DNA from: Astrocystis sublimbata
Taxonomy: Eukaryota > Ascomycota > Sordariomycetes > Xylariales > Xylariaceae
Direction of reading: 5' to 3'
Assembly (NCBI GenBank): GCA_022453515.1
Contig: JAJNNY010000017.1
Span: 640,792 to 704,791, forward strand
Length of the DNA: 64,000 nt
The position numbers and the translations under genes are program-made. Positions 10,815 through 21,294 of the stretch are shown here, in pieces; within the stretch, counting starts at the first letter, position 1; the number at the start of each line of letters is the position of its first letter. The notes beneath the pieces are model-generated. The model was not told the origin of the DNA. It saw only the letters and a program-made list of their open reading frames with translations, and ran no database searches.

Positions 10815-13310
10815 ATGCGGTCGCAGGTGACTCGCCATGTCCTGCGACGCCCGCCTGCGACGAGGGCCATTGCGACGTCCTCTGTCCGCTCCGCCGCCCC
10901 TCTGTCCTTCTTCCGCAAGCACGTTGTTGCGCCCCGAGCCACCGGCATCGTCCCGGCCGGTACCTTTCTCAGCTTGTTCAAGAAGCCCCCGCGCATCCTG
11001 AAGGAGATCGAGGCCGAGCCGGGCTACGAACAGCTGCTCAGCTACCAAGTTGCCCAGAATGACTACCTGCGACCCCCTTCCATCCCCGACCTAGTGAAGG
11101 CATGGCGAGACTTCTTCGGCTATAAATCGAAGCACAACCGCGTCGTCAACTCCACCCAGGCACTGTGCGCTCTGCGAGTCCTCGAGTACCTCGTCCGCCC
11201 CGAGAACATCGCCCCCGTCACTCTCTCCCTGCATGATCTCCACGGGTCCATGAAATGTCTGGAAAAGCCGCCCCGGGACGACCCGGAGTTCCATCTCGAG
11301 CTTTCAAAGAGCTTGTATACGGAGATCAGGCGCAGGGAACTCAACATAGAGCCTGGCCGTTTACAGAATGTCACCTTGGACCCCCGCGCGCTGGCCAACC
11401 AGGGCCAGTCGAAGTATTTGCACTCGTATCTCGTGGCCCTGTCTCAGTATGGCAAAGCACTCGAGGCAAAGGATATCTTTCTGCAGAACCTTCCAGCCCC
11501 AGGACAGCTGCTTACCCCTACCGAGTTCCCGCCGAGGCGGCGCTTGTTACCTATATTACATGGTCTCGCTAAAGAAGGGCAGGAGCAGGCGCTCCGTGAA
11601 GTGGTCAGGGAGTCCGTCAAGGCCGGCGTACCTTACGATGTGAGCATTCACGGCGTCATGACCACCTACTTTGCGCAGCGCGACAATTTCGAGGAAACCA
11701 AATTTTGGTGGCATAGACCCATTCGCCATGGAACGCATCCGGCACCCTCGACATACTACTCTGTTCTCCAGTTCGCTCTTCGTAACGGCCAGAAGGAGTG
11801 GGCAATGGAGATTTATAAAGAGCTCCTTGCTATGATAGAAAACGGGACTCTGGCCGAGACCAAGTCTTGCTGGGACGTATCCTTCCAATTCGCATATCTG
11901 TTGCTAGGTAGAGGAATCGACCAGATTGAGCACATGCTCAATATTGCTTTAGACCGCACTAAAGACATACCAAAGTCCCAGCCCAATATTGGTTCCATCA
12001 ATTCCCTGCTCAGATGCGCCATTGACCAGGATGATCCATATATGGCGGAACGATTTACCTCGCTATCTAAAAAGATGGGATTCGAACCAGATATGCACAC
12101 CTTAATCCTACAGTTGGAGTATCGTTTGCGCGCCAAGGACAACGACGGTGCATACGCCACCTTCCAATCCCTCCGAGACCTCGAGATAGATTCGAACGAC
12201 AGGGAAGTAGCGGTTCTAAACAAGCTCATTCGTCATCTGTGTGTATCTGTACGACCGGATTATCAAAAAATACTTGACGCGACGAGCTACCTAGAGCAAC
12301 GCCATGTTACACTGGAACCGGAAACCGTGGTATCCATATGCATGGCCTTCATGAAAAATGACGAGACGTACGAGGTCATCGACACGCTCTCACTTCATAC
12401 CGCGCACTACAGTATTGCCGAACGTCAGATGGTGCGTCATTCGTTTGTCGAATACTGTCTAGACATTAAGAACAGTACGGCGCGAGTCTGGGATAGCTAT
12501 GCCCTACTTCGTCAGTTTTTCCCGGAGCTGGAGAACGGGGATCGGGTGGCTATCATGGACGCCTTTTTCGACAGACGACGCCCGGACATGGCCTGCCAGG
12601 TGTTTGGCCACATGCGCTCACATAACAACATAAGTCACCGGCCTACTTTGGACACCTATGTGCGCTGCCTGGAAGGGATCGGGCGGTGTCCAGACATGGA
12701 TAGTCTACGGATGATTCACAACATGGCGAAGATGGATGCCACTATACAACTCGACACACAACTACAAAACGCTTTTATGATTGGCTATATTGCCTGCGAC
12801 GAGCCCCATCGAGCGTTGGACTTTTGGAAAGAAATCAACACGTCACCCCAGGGGCCCACATACGCGACTTTAGAAATCATGTTCCGCGCCTACCAGGCGC
12901 TGTCTAATGGCGACGTATCGGGCCAAGAACTCTGGGAAAAGATGAAGAAGCTCGATGTTGAAGTGCCCGAACACGTTTATTCTGCGTATCTGGCCATGTT
13001 GGCTGCGCACAGCCATCTGTCCGAGGTAAAGCAATTCTTGGATGACAGTGACAGTGTCATTGGGAAGCGTCCCGACTTCCTGACGTAAGCGCCATCCAGT
13101 TCCAGCCGATAGTTTACGCACCGCTAACAAGGACGCAGCTTCGCCTACGCATATAATGCTCTCCCGGCCCAGAAGATGAAAGAGGACTTCGAGTCCTGGG
13201 CACAGCACGAGTATCCTCCGCTATGGAAGTCCCTCACGCAAAAGCATCGTCGCAAAAAGGACGAGAATGGACGGTCGCAATTCAAGATATCGCGACCTTG
13301 GAAAGCATGA
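10815..13310 (+). CDS. CIA84: mitochondrial helical-repeat (PPR-like) protein, CIA84-like complex I assembly factor
   Basis: Two exons, 10815-13084 and 13139-13310, with a 54-nt intron (GTAAGC..GCAG, branch CTAAC), give 813 residues. The N-terminus (MRSQVTRHVLRRPPATRAIATSSVRSAA) is Arg/Ser-rich without acids, a mitochondrial targeting signature. FLSLFKKPPRILKEIEAEPGY follows, then helical hairpins of PPR type along most of the length (for example ALRVLEYLV and TYYSVLQFALRNGQKEWAMEIYKELL). The N-terminal block and length fit what I recall of complex I intermediate-associated protein 84, which binds the membrane-arm intermediate during NADH dehydrogenase assembly. That name rests on memory of the family; a general mitochondrial RNA-binding PPR protein is the alternative. 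It converges on RSM18, leaving 189 bp between the stops. Confidence 0.75.
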
Positions 13311-13499
13311 TGCAAAGAAGGTATTTGTACAATACAATCTATACACACCTTGGGCCATGTTTTGCTATCTGTACATATACATGGGAATAATGAAAAAGTA
13401 AAAAAGCGGCAAGCTAAAGATGTTTGTACATGCAGTAATCAGCCATCTCGAAAACCCTGTTTGCTTGCTTGCTTCTCTCTTCATGTGAGCTAGGCATGA

Positions 13500-14581
13500 T
13501 TAATACCTGAAAGTCTTGGACGTGCTCGCCTTGTTCTGCTCCAACACGCGGTTGGGGCCGCGCATCATTAGCTCGGGGTGCACATGTACACTGGGGTGCA
13601 GGCCCAGTCCTATGGCTCTCCGGATCGCCTTGGCCATCTTGCGCTGGTTGACGGGGCTCAGGCCGGTCTCGACGGACCGCTTTATACGGCCATGTGGGGT
13701 GATGAACTCGGAGATGACTGAGAAATTCTAGGTTGTCTCGTGGTTAGTTGATGGTGGGTAAACAGGCAGAGTTTCAATGCAAATGTGGCACCAAGCACCT
13801 GCCCAGCTTGTTCTTCGTCTCCCCCTATTCTCTCCCTTCTTCATACTTGGAACAAAACGGCCACCAGATTCTGGCCAACCCTAGTGTATTCCGACGCAGT
13901 GTACCAAGGCACCCTCCCATCTGCCTCCGCTTCTTCTCTTTTTCTTTTTCTTCTCCCTCCTCCTTCTCGTCGTCGTCTTGGGAAACAAAGTGAAAATGCA
14001 GCAGTAGCGACACTTACCCTGTACATATCAAGCGGGCGCAGGCCGAGCAGATCAACGAGATCCTTCTTGCGGCGGGTGCTGCGCTGCCACTTGGACATCT
14101 CGGAGGGGCTCATGTCGTGGGGTGCGTAGACGTCGCCGGCGCGCCACCGGCGCGGCATCTGGCGTATTAAGTCGCCGGTCACGCCTCGGCTCTTGAGCTG
14201 GTCCTGGGTGGAGGGCCCGGCGCGGCGCGTGCGGCCTCGCATGCTCTTGAATATGCCGCCCAGCGAATCGGCCGCATCACCGCTGTTGCTGCCGTCCTTG
14301 GAATTGGCGGAGTCGTCGAGGCTGAGGATGGAGTTGCTCGCGTTGAGGTTGTAGACTGTGGGCGGGGAGGGAGAGATAATGAGTTAGTAAGAGTTCATCT
14401 GTCTAGCTGACTTGCAGCTCGCTTGTGTGTGTGTGTGTGTTTCGTTTTGAGGAATGAAAGGGGACGGCCTACGAGCTCGGGGGGGCGCTGTCGTGGACAA
14501 GGGCGCGCTGCTGGACGTCTTGAGGCTGAGAGACGATATGCCCTGCCGCAGGGCGGACAGGGTAGGTATCCTGGGCGCCAT
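13500..14581 (-). CDS. RSM18: mitochondrial small-subunit ribosomal protein bS18m
   Basis: Three exons on the minus strand, 14581-14473, 14355-14018 and 13727-13500, give 224 residues. Intron 1 (117 nt) contains a (CA)n run. Intron 2 (290 nt) is the longest in this gene and carries a roughly 50-nt purine tract. The N-terminus (MAPRIPTLSALRQGISSLSLKTSSSAPLS) is a presequence for import into mitochondria. The last exon holds the S18 signature: ISEFITPHGRIKRSVETGLS, then VNQRKMAKAIRRAIGLGL, and HPSVHVHPE. The protein belongs to the mitoribosomal small subunit and binds 12S-type rRNA. It is divergent with IMP3 across 603 bp and convergent with the CIA84-like gene, itself probably mitochondrial. 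Confidence 0.93.
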
Positions 14582-15184
14582 CGTAGGTGATGTGGATTAC
14601 TCGGCGATGCAGGACTGTGTGTATGACGTTCAAATCAATCGGCGCCGTTGTCGTCGTCGTCAATACTTGGCTTTCAAGATGTCCTAAGTTCGGATCCGCG
14701 AGGGCGTTGCCAGTGAAAAAGCAGGGTGGGGGCTTGCATGGAGGACCCACGCTTGCCACGGTCGTGGTATGCGAATTAAATGGCATCTCACTCTGTCGCA
14801 TTCGTGGTGGCTGAGGGGCCACCAATTTGCCATACTGCGACCCGAGCCCGGGAGGTGGTAGCGCACTTGTAGGGCAGGCCCGCAGGGTGCCAGTACATGT
14901 AAGGTAAAGTCACTAAAGTGGGATGGTAAAGTGGGACTGGGGCGGCCAGTGGGGTTCTGTCACCCCCAGGGCAAGCTAAGGTTGTGTACCTAGGTATGTA
15001 TTGTGGGGCCCTGACCTAGAGCGAGCTATGTTTTTCTTATCGCCGCAAGCCGACCAAACGGGAATCTTGAAATTTAGCATTCTATCTTCACCTTTGATCA
15101 ACAACCGCCCTTCGACTTATCTAGCAATATTGTATTTCTGTTGCATCTTGAATCGCGACTGACGCGAGGCAATCATCCGTCAAA
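14582..15184. other. bidirectional promoter region RSM18/IMP3
   Basis: A 603-bp spacer between two housekeeping genes transcribed away from each other. I see no repeat array or coding signal. The region 14860-15000 is G/C-rich with GGGGCGG-like stretches (14938-14945) and one CCTAGGTATG motif at about 14988. Nothing else is identified. Confidence 0.5.
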
Positions 15185-16457
15185 ATGGTTCGGAAACTCA
15201 AGCATCACGAAGCTAAATTGGTAAAACTCCCTTTTCACCCAGGTCGATGGGCTGCAGGTCTGTCTAAGTAATGTTGCTAACAATTGCTTAGTATGCGCAC
15301 TTATTCTTCTCCTCGTCCTCGTGAAACGGCATCTCGAGGTCGTATAACTTAGGGTCTAACGTCTTCCAGGTTGAAGAAGACGGATTTTGTCACGTGGAAG
15401 CAGGATCATGATCATCGCGATGCCGCAGTCATTCGGAGATGTAGGTCACCCCAGCGTCTTTTGACGAATAGCGGCCACTACTTGTTCCAAGTGACTAACC
15501 TAATTGCAGATATGATTCAGGACAGAGGAGACTATCAGAAGTATGTCTAGTTTCCAAGCCACTTGGGCGCCTGGATTACTGACTTGGTGGATAGATACAA
15601 CAAGCTATGCGGAGTGAGCTGTCACGGCATTTCCCACCACACCTGTTCATTTCTCACCAGTTCCTAGTCATTGCGTCAGCTCGCCCACAAGCTCTCTCTC
15701 CTCCCCCCAGAGAGCGCCACACGTCAAAAGGTATAGCTCAGATTCCAGTCCCACCGGCAGCGAGAGCATGAGGGTCGAGATTCGGCACGCGAAGGCTGGC
15801 TCCTACATGTGACGCTATTCATAAAGCGACTGCGACTAATCTCTGGCTACGTAGCATGAGCGACTTCTGCTTGAGAAACTACATGATATGGGTATTCTCT
15901 CCTCGACCTCGAAGCTCTCCAATGTCGAGCACGGCGTCACTGTTTCGGCGATGGTAAGGCATCCTTCTCCAGCGCTTGACGCACTTGCTAACAGTAGCCA
16001 CCAGGCCAGGCGGCGACTCCCCGTAGTGATGACCCGCTTACGGATGGCGGAGACAGTGCAGGCGTGAGTGATCTCTTCCCGCCTTTTCTGCCATAAGCAG
16101 GAGCATGGGCGCATTGCTAACTTGCCCAGTGCAACAAAGATGATAGAGCAGGGGCATGTGCGCGTAGGAGTGGAGGTAAGCTTCGTCCCGACATTTTCCA
16201 GCCTCGCATTGTATATGGGAAATCATAGACACATAGTCTCAAGATGAGCCTGTTTGGCCGTGAAGCTCCCTACTATAGCTGCGCCCTCACTTTCGTCAAA
16301 AGACATTGGCTGATTTGAGTCATTGCAGTGCATCACAGATCCCGCCTTCTTCGTCACAAGAAACCAAGAGGATCTCGTTACATGGACGGCCGATAGCAAG
16401 ATCAAGCGTAATATCATGGTCTACCGCCAGAAACTCGACGACTTTGAGCTGCTATGA
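15185..16457 (+). CDS. IMP3: U3 snoRNP protein IMP3
   Basis: A nine-exon gene: 15185-15219, 15370-15440, 15510-15540, 15595-15613, 15668-15730, 15855-15953, 16005-16063, 16130-16175 and 16329-16457. The sum is 552 nt, or 183 residues, the size I recall for yeast Imp3. Conserved blocks are [31 protein letters not shown], the S4 domain ([29 protein letters not shown]) and the C-terminal [19 protein letters not shown]. The protein binds U3 snoRNA and pairs it with pre-rRNA in the SSU processome (nucleolus). Intron 1 cannot be removed in frame as one canonical intron: it needs two nested introns. One conserved position after VGVE reads Cys where I expect Val. It is divergent with RSM18. Confidence 0.96.
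15220..15369 (+). other. [D1,2]-type spliceosomal twin intron (stwintron) in IMP3
   Basis: The internal intron is 15221-15291 (71 nt, GTAAAA..TTAG, branch GCTAAC at 15276-15281). Removing it joins G15220 to TATGCG at 15292, creating a new canonical donor GTATGC. The external intron then runs from G15220 to 15369 (79 nt after internal removal), with branch CTAAC at 15356-15360 and acceptor CCAG. The resulting exon junction restores the KLLKK of IMP3 and the total frame. A single GT..AG intron cannot do this. The class is known in ascomycetes; this instance is inferred from sequence. Confidence 0.85.
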
Positions 16458-16949
16458 TATTGGTGGACCTGTTGCGGGCAGCATTTGCAGCTATCAAGTC
16501 ATACAAAAGGCATTAGGCGTCCAGGCGTTTACCACTAGACTAATCATTGTTTAACACGCAAATACCATTTTCTGAATATGCCCTTCGTTTTGTGTCATGA
16601 GTTGGTTGGTGCAGATGATGACCAAACACAACATGCAAAGTGTTAGAACTACATTGGAACTTCGTGGTCACTCATCGTAAAGTTGAGTGCCTTGCAAGTT
16701 GCAACCCTGAGATCATACAGTGAGGCAGTATCACGTGATACGAAGAGCTGCAGGTGGTACCCGAGTACCTTGCATCTCAGGTATTGTCGCGTCGCCCCAC
16801 TTTATTCTGCCTGGCTGCCAAAGAACAACGCGTGGCAACGGCACCTCAAATCTTTGGCATTGGGAATACGGCAAGGAGTTTCTAAGAGACTACCATGACA
16901 ACACCTTCTCAAACAACCATGTGGTCAAGATTAGGCAGAACTACTACGC
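16458..16949. other. intergenic spacer IMP3 to SNF2 gene
   Basis: 492 bp between two genes on the same strand. It should contain the IMP3 terminator and the promoter of the SNF2-like gene. No coding signal or repeat is seen. Confidence 0.45.
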
Positions 16950-19900
16950 ATGCCGAACATGGTGCAACAACCAGCAACTATCGTGATTCCAGATGACGAG
17001 AGCACCGCTTCGGAGGCATCCGAGGGGTGCAATGTAAAGAAAACCGTACCTGTCACGCGGAAACTGGAGCGGCAGCCTACCAACCAGATTGGATGGAGCG
17101 ACGAATCCGATGGGCATCACAAGGTGTCCAAGAAGCGGAAGGCGACCTCCGGCAAATCTACCACGTCCAAGAAGAAAACGAAAGCACTTGGCAGGGGTCG
17201 GCCATCGCACAAGAACGCACGCAGCAAAGCCAAACTCGCTTTGAATGATAGCACCGCCTCGGAGACTGAAGGTGAAGATGCGGCATCCACGTCAGTACCC
17301 GCCTACTTCCAGAGGCGTCGTGTAGCCTTTGACGAGAAGCTCAAAGCTCTACATGAGGCAGGGTTGCGGCTGCCCCCAGACTTTTCCGACGTATACTTTT
17401 CCGACGATGAGATGCTTGGGGAGATTGAAGAAAAGCCTCAGTTCGAGCCAAGCAGTGGTATCAAGCCTTCTCACCCGTACAAAGACATACACATTGCTGG
17501 TGGGCTTATTCCAGCTTCCCTTGCTCAGTACCTTCGTGACTACCAGATTCAGGGTGTGCGATTCTTGTATGATCTTTTTGTGCATCAACGGGGTGGTCTA
17601 CTTGGCGATGACATGGGGTTGGGCAAGACAGTTCAAGTCGCTGCGTTCTTGACTGTTGCCTTTGGAAAGACAGGCGACAGTCGTGATGCGAAGAGAATGC
17701 GAAAGTATAAGCGTGCGAAAGACGACTGGTATCCGCGAGCTTTGATTGTATGCCCCGGTTCTCTGATCCGAAACTGGAAGAATGAATTGGAGAAATGGGG
17801 TTGGTGGGTTGTTGATCTCTTCCACGGTCCGAAGCGCGAAGACGTCCTAAGCGCTGCCCGGGCTGGGAGGCTTGAAATCATGATCACGACCTACGCGACC
17901 TACAAGAACAGCGCAACTGAAGTCAACATAATCCCATGGGACGTTGTCATCGCCGACGAGTGTCACTGTATCAAGGATCCCGCTGCCGGGATCACGCAGT
18001 CGATGAATCAGGTCAATTCTCTATGTCGGATCGGTCTGACCGGAACGGTTATCCAGAATAACTACGAAGAGCTTTGGACGCTGCTGAACTGGACCAATCC
18101 TGGGGAGTGCGGCACATTGAATGACTGGCAGCGTATGGTTGCAAAGCCTCTCGCAATCGGCCAAAGCCATGATGCTACAGGGAGGCAATTAAGCAAGGCG
18201 CGCACAACGGCCATAAAGCTAAGGGATAACCTTCTTCCCAAGTTTTTCCTGCGTCGCCTCAAAAGCTTAATTTCAAGCCAACTACCAAAAAAGACGGACA
18301 AAGTCGTATTTTGCCCACTATCAGATTTTCAACGCGAAGCTTACGAGAACCTTCTTGCTAGCGGAATCGCCCAGTTCGTGCGGACGTCTTTTGATCAATG
18401 TCCATGTGCCTCTGGTTTAACCAGGGGCAATTGCTGCTTCAAAGCGAATAAGGACGGCGAGAAATGGCAAGCGCTTATGTTCCCTCTTATCATGTCACTA
18501 CAGAAATTAGCAAACCACTTCAATCTCATCATGCCCCGTAATACCGACCTTTCTGATAAGTATCAGAGAGAACTTCGGATCCTTCAATCAGCCTCACCAA
18601 ATGGCTGGAAAGAGCATTACGCTAGCCGAGATTCCATGCTAAGTCTTGCCAACCCTGAGTACTGTGGGAAATGGAAGGTTCTGAAGAAGCTGCTGGAGTT
18701 TTGGCATAAGAGCGGCGACAAAGCTTTGGTTTTCTCTCACAGCGTGAGATTACTGCACATTCTACAGCAGCTCTTCAACAAGACGTTGTACAATGTCAGC
18801 TATCTGGATGGCTCGCTTTCATATGAGGAGCGGCAGGCCGCAGTGGACAATTTCAATTGTGACCCGAATCAGTTCATCTTCCTGATATCGACAAAGGCAG
18901 GCGGAGTTGGACTGAACATCACTTCAGCCAACAGAGTCGTTATCATGGATCCTCATTGGAATCCAAGCTACGACCTACAAGCGCAAGATCGTGCGTACCG
19001 GATCGGCCAAACACGGGATGTGGACGTCTATCGACTGATCTCTGCAGGAACCATTGAGGATATCATGTATGCACGCCAGATTTATAAGCAACAGCAGGCC
19101 AACATCGGATACAGCGCCTCGAATGAGCGCCGCTACTTCAAAGGCGTACAGCATCAGAGCGAAAGTAAAGGAGAGCTCTTCGGCATTCAGAACTTGCTGG
19201 CCTATAGCGGCGACCGAGGAGGACTTCTTCGCCACATTATGAACAAGACCAACGTGGCTGAAGCCAGGGCAGGTGTGAATATGGCTGATATTGACTTAGA
19301 CAAACTAGCCCAAGATGTGGAGGACGATATCACAATCAAGAAAGAAGGGGGGGCTCATGATGAGACGGGAGGTCTGAAGCACTTAAGCACGATGCTCACT
19401 GCACCAGGCAACAAGCACGGCACCGTACAGCCCTCCAAAGCCTCCAAGAAGGCTGAGAGCGATCCCATACAAGCCATATTAGCTGGGGAAGGAGTTGAGT
19501 ACACACACGAGAACTCCGAGGTGATTGGATCGTCCAAGGTCGAGGAGAAGCTGTCGCGCTGGGCCGAGAGGGCCACGACCCCCGAAGGTGGTGTGGACAT
19601 GGCTTTGTTTCTGGATAGCCAGCAGGACCCCAGGGCCGGTATGAATCACGAGGCCCTTCATTATGAATTCAACCCGCCCGATGATGTTATGCAGCGGCAG
19701 TTCTGCACCATGGCCAAAGAGTTTGGGTTCGCCAACCCTACCAAGTTTGCCCTCGCCGTCGAAGGCATGACGCAAGAGCAGCGCAGGGATTGCCTCGATT
19801 CGTTCTACGAGAACCGCACAAAGAAATTGCGGAAGACTGAGGGTGTCAAGGCTGAGGGCGTCAAGGTTGAAGATGGCGTCAAAACAGATGTTGGCACCAA

Positions 19901-20135
19901 CGAGGCTACTAAGACGGAGATTGACCTTGATGGACACGGTGCAGTCAACAATTTCGTGAAAAGGGACGAGTCCCCGGCACAAGGTGCAACAACAACTACG
20001 CCTGCCATCAAGCAAGAACTTGGTAGTGACCTTGCGAACTCAGGCACGTCGGTCGCGAGCCGTGGTAACTTCAGGCTAGACAAAACGTCGGTCTCCATTT
20101 GGCTATCGGATGATGAAGAGACGGATGAACTATGA
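16950..20135 (+). CDS. SNF2-family DNA translocase, RAD26/ERCC6L2-like
   Basis: An intronless gene of 1061 residues. The N-terminus is low complexity, basic and Ser/Thr-rich, likely with nuclear signals (KKRKATSG, SKKKTKAL). The SNF2 ATPase begins near residue 190 (LRDYQIQGVRFLYDLF). Walker A is GDDMGLGKT near 220, the Walker B/DExH box is DECH near 335, TGTVIQN is motif III, and the helicase C lobe includes STKAGGVGLNIT near 650 and QAQDRAYRIGQ (motif VI). The KKTDKVVFCPLSDFQ linker and a Cys-rich insert (CPCASGLTRGNCC) point to the ERCC6L2/RAD26-like branch rather than ISWI or RAD54. The C-tail after about 720 is acidic, with imperfect KAEGVKVE-type repeats around 950. The likely role is DNA damage response or transcription-coupled repair in the nucleus. 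A second ATG at 16959 has a better context. Confidence 0.88.
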   Translation: MPNMVQQPATIVIPDDESTASEASEGCNVKKTVPVTRKLERQPTNQIGWSDESDGHHKVSKKRKATSGKSTTSKKKTKALGRGRPSHKNARSKAKLALNDSTASETEGEDAASTSVPAYFQRRRVAFDEKLKALHEAGLRLPPDFSDVYFSDDEMLGEIEEKPQFEPSSGIKPSHPYKDIHIAGGLIPASLAQYLRDYQIQGVRFLYDLFVHQRGGLLGDDMGLGKTVQVAAFLTVAFGKTGDSRDAKRMRKYKRAKDDWYPRALIVCPGSLIRNWKNELEKWGWWVVDLFHGPKREDVLSAARAGRLEIMITTYATYKNSATEVNIIPWDVVIADECHCIKDPAAGITQSMNQVNSLCRIGLTGTVIQNNYEELWTLLNWTNPGECGTLNDWQRMVAKPLAIGQSHDATGRQLSKARTTAIKLRDNLLPKFFLRRLKSLISSQLPKKTDKVVFCPLSDFQREAYENLLASGIAQFVRTSFDQCPCASGLTRGNCCFKANKDGEKWQALMFPLIMSLQKLANHFNLIMPRNTDLSDKYQRELRILQSASPNGWKEHYASRDSMLSLANPEYCGKWKVLKKLLEFWHKSGDKALVFSHSVRLLHILQQLFNKTLYNVSYLDGSLSYEERQAAVDNFNCDPNQFIFLISTKAGGVGLNITSANRVVIMDPHWNPSYDLQAQDRAYRIGQTRDVDVYRLISAGTIEDIMYARQIYKQQQANIGYSASNERRYFKGVQHQSESKGELFGIQNLLAYSGDRGGLLRHIMNKTNVAEARAGVNMADIDLDKLAQDVEDDITIKKEGGAHDETGGLKHLSTMLTAPGNKHGTVQPSKASKKAESDPIQAILAGEGVEYTHENSEVIGSSKVEEKLSRWAERATTPEGGVDMALFLDSQQDPRAGMNHEALHYEFNPPDDVMQRQFCTMAKEFGFANPTKFALAVEGMTQEQRRDCLDSFYENRTKKLRKTEGVKAEGVKVEDGVKTDVGTNEATKTEIDLDGHGAVNNFVKRDESPAQGATTTTPAIKQELGSDLANSGTSVASRGNFRLDKTSVSIWLSDDEETDEL

Positions 20136-21294
20136 GTTTTTGTAAGAGTTTTGTATGGTCGTTCTTCTATATCAGACTGGTCAAGATGAAGCGTTGCCAG
20201 TGCTTGAGTCGAGAATATTGGCGTAGATTAGACAATTGCATACACGATATGCGCCTCGTAGTTGGCACTACTCAAGTTTTTGATATGTTGCAAGTGAAGA
20301 CTGGCGTTTACCGTACGCCCTGGATGTAGTTTGGGTGGTGAGAATTCGCAAGTGTTGCATGGTCAAATCACGCAAATTGCAAGACGAGGACTAACGTAGT
20401 GTGACAATGACTATCGATGTTCCATTGGAATGCGATGTGTGATATCCGCTATTTTATCTATCAAATAGTCATCGTTATAAGGCCAGTAATTACTGTAACC
20501 CAGTTGTAGGACTGCTAGACCTGAGAGGTGTGCGCACAGACCGTACCAATCAATGGTTGACTACATGTAGTACACACCCAGATCGAGTCCTTCTAGATAC
20601 CTCCGTAACCGGGAGAGCTCCCTTCGTCCCTTTGCTGCCAGGAACGCCTAGGCACGCAGCGCGAAATATAAACAAATTCTTATACCTGCTTTATATAATC
20701 GACATCCACTTCTACATAACCTTCTTATATAATGTCGCAGGAAATCATCCTCGATCTCTAGTATCAAACCCCAGGAGCATCTTGCGTGATACTAGGTATA
20801 ATTACGGATCGTACACTGCCTACGAGTAGGGGACTAGATCATGTAATGGGAAAACATCTCCAAATATTCATCTACTAGCACGCAATGCGAAAATCAAATA
20901 AAACTTGTAGCACCCTCTAATGATTAAAACGGTGTTGAGCTTAATGTTCTTTCATAATCATGCGGCGTGGGGGGATTAATTGATCTTAGCTAAGGTAGGT
21001 AGGTAAGTACTTTATCTATATCAGTAGCCACCCCCTTTATTGGTATCTGACCTCGACACTTTTACCCATGAATAAATACATGTGTGTAACACCTCTGACA
21101 CTTCTATGGCATCACGTCTTTGACCATTACTCCCCATTACTTTATCTTCTAAGAACGATGTGCGTATCTCAATCGTGGCTTCTCCACCAGAATGGTCATT
21201 TTTCAATCAGGCTGTAGGCTCATGATTGGCCTTCGGCTCCCCATATACCAAGAAGCGACGTGTTTGGAAGGTACGCAGTAAGAATCGTGTGTGA
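20136..21294. other. intergenic region between convergent genes
   Basis: 1.16 kb containing the 3' ends of the SNF2 gene and the But2 gene. It is AT-rich around 20650-21000 with no readable protein, and has a GGTAGGTAGGTAAG island at 20995-21007. No terminator structure is evident beyond AT richness. Confidence 0.45.

Noticed and set aside
19479..20015. 178-codon minus-strand frame within the SNF2 gene
   Set aside because: Shadow of the C-terminal acidic region of the helicase; no recognisable domain.
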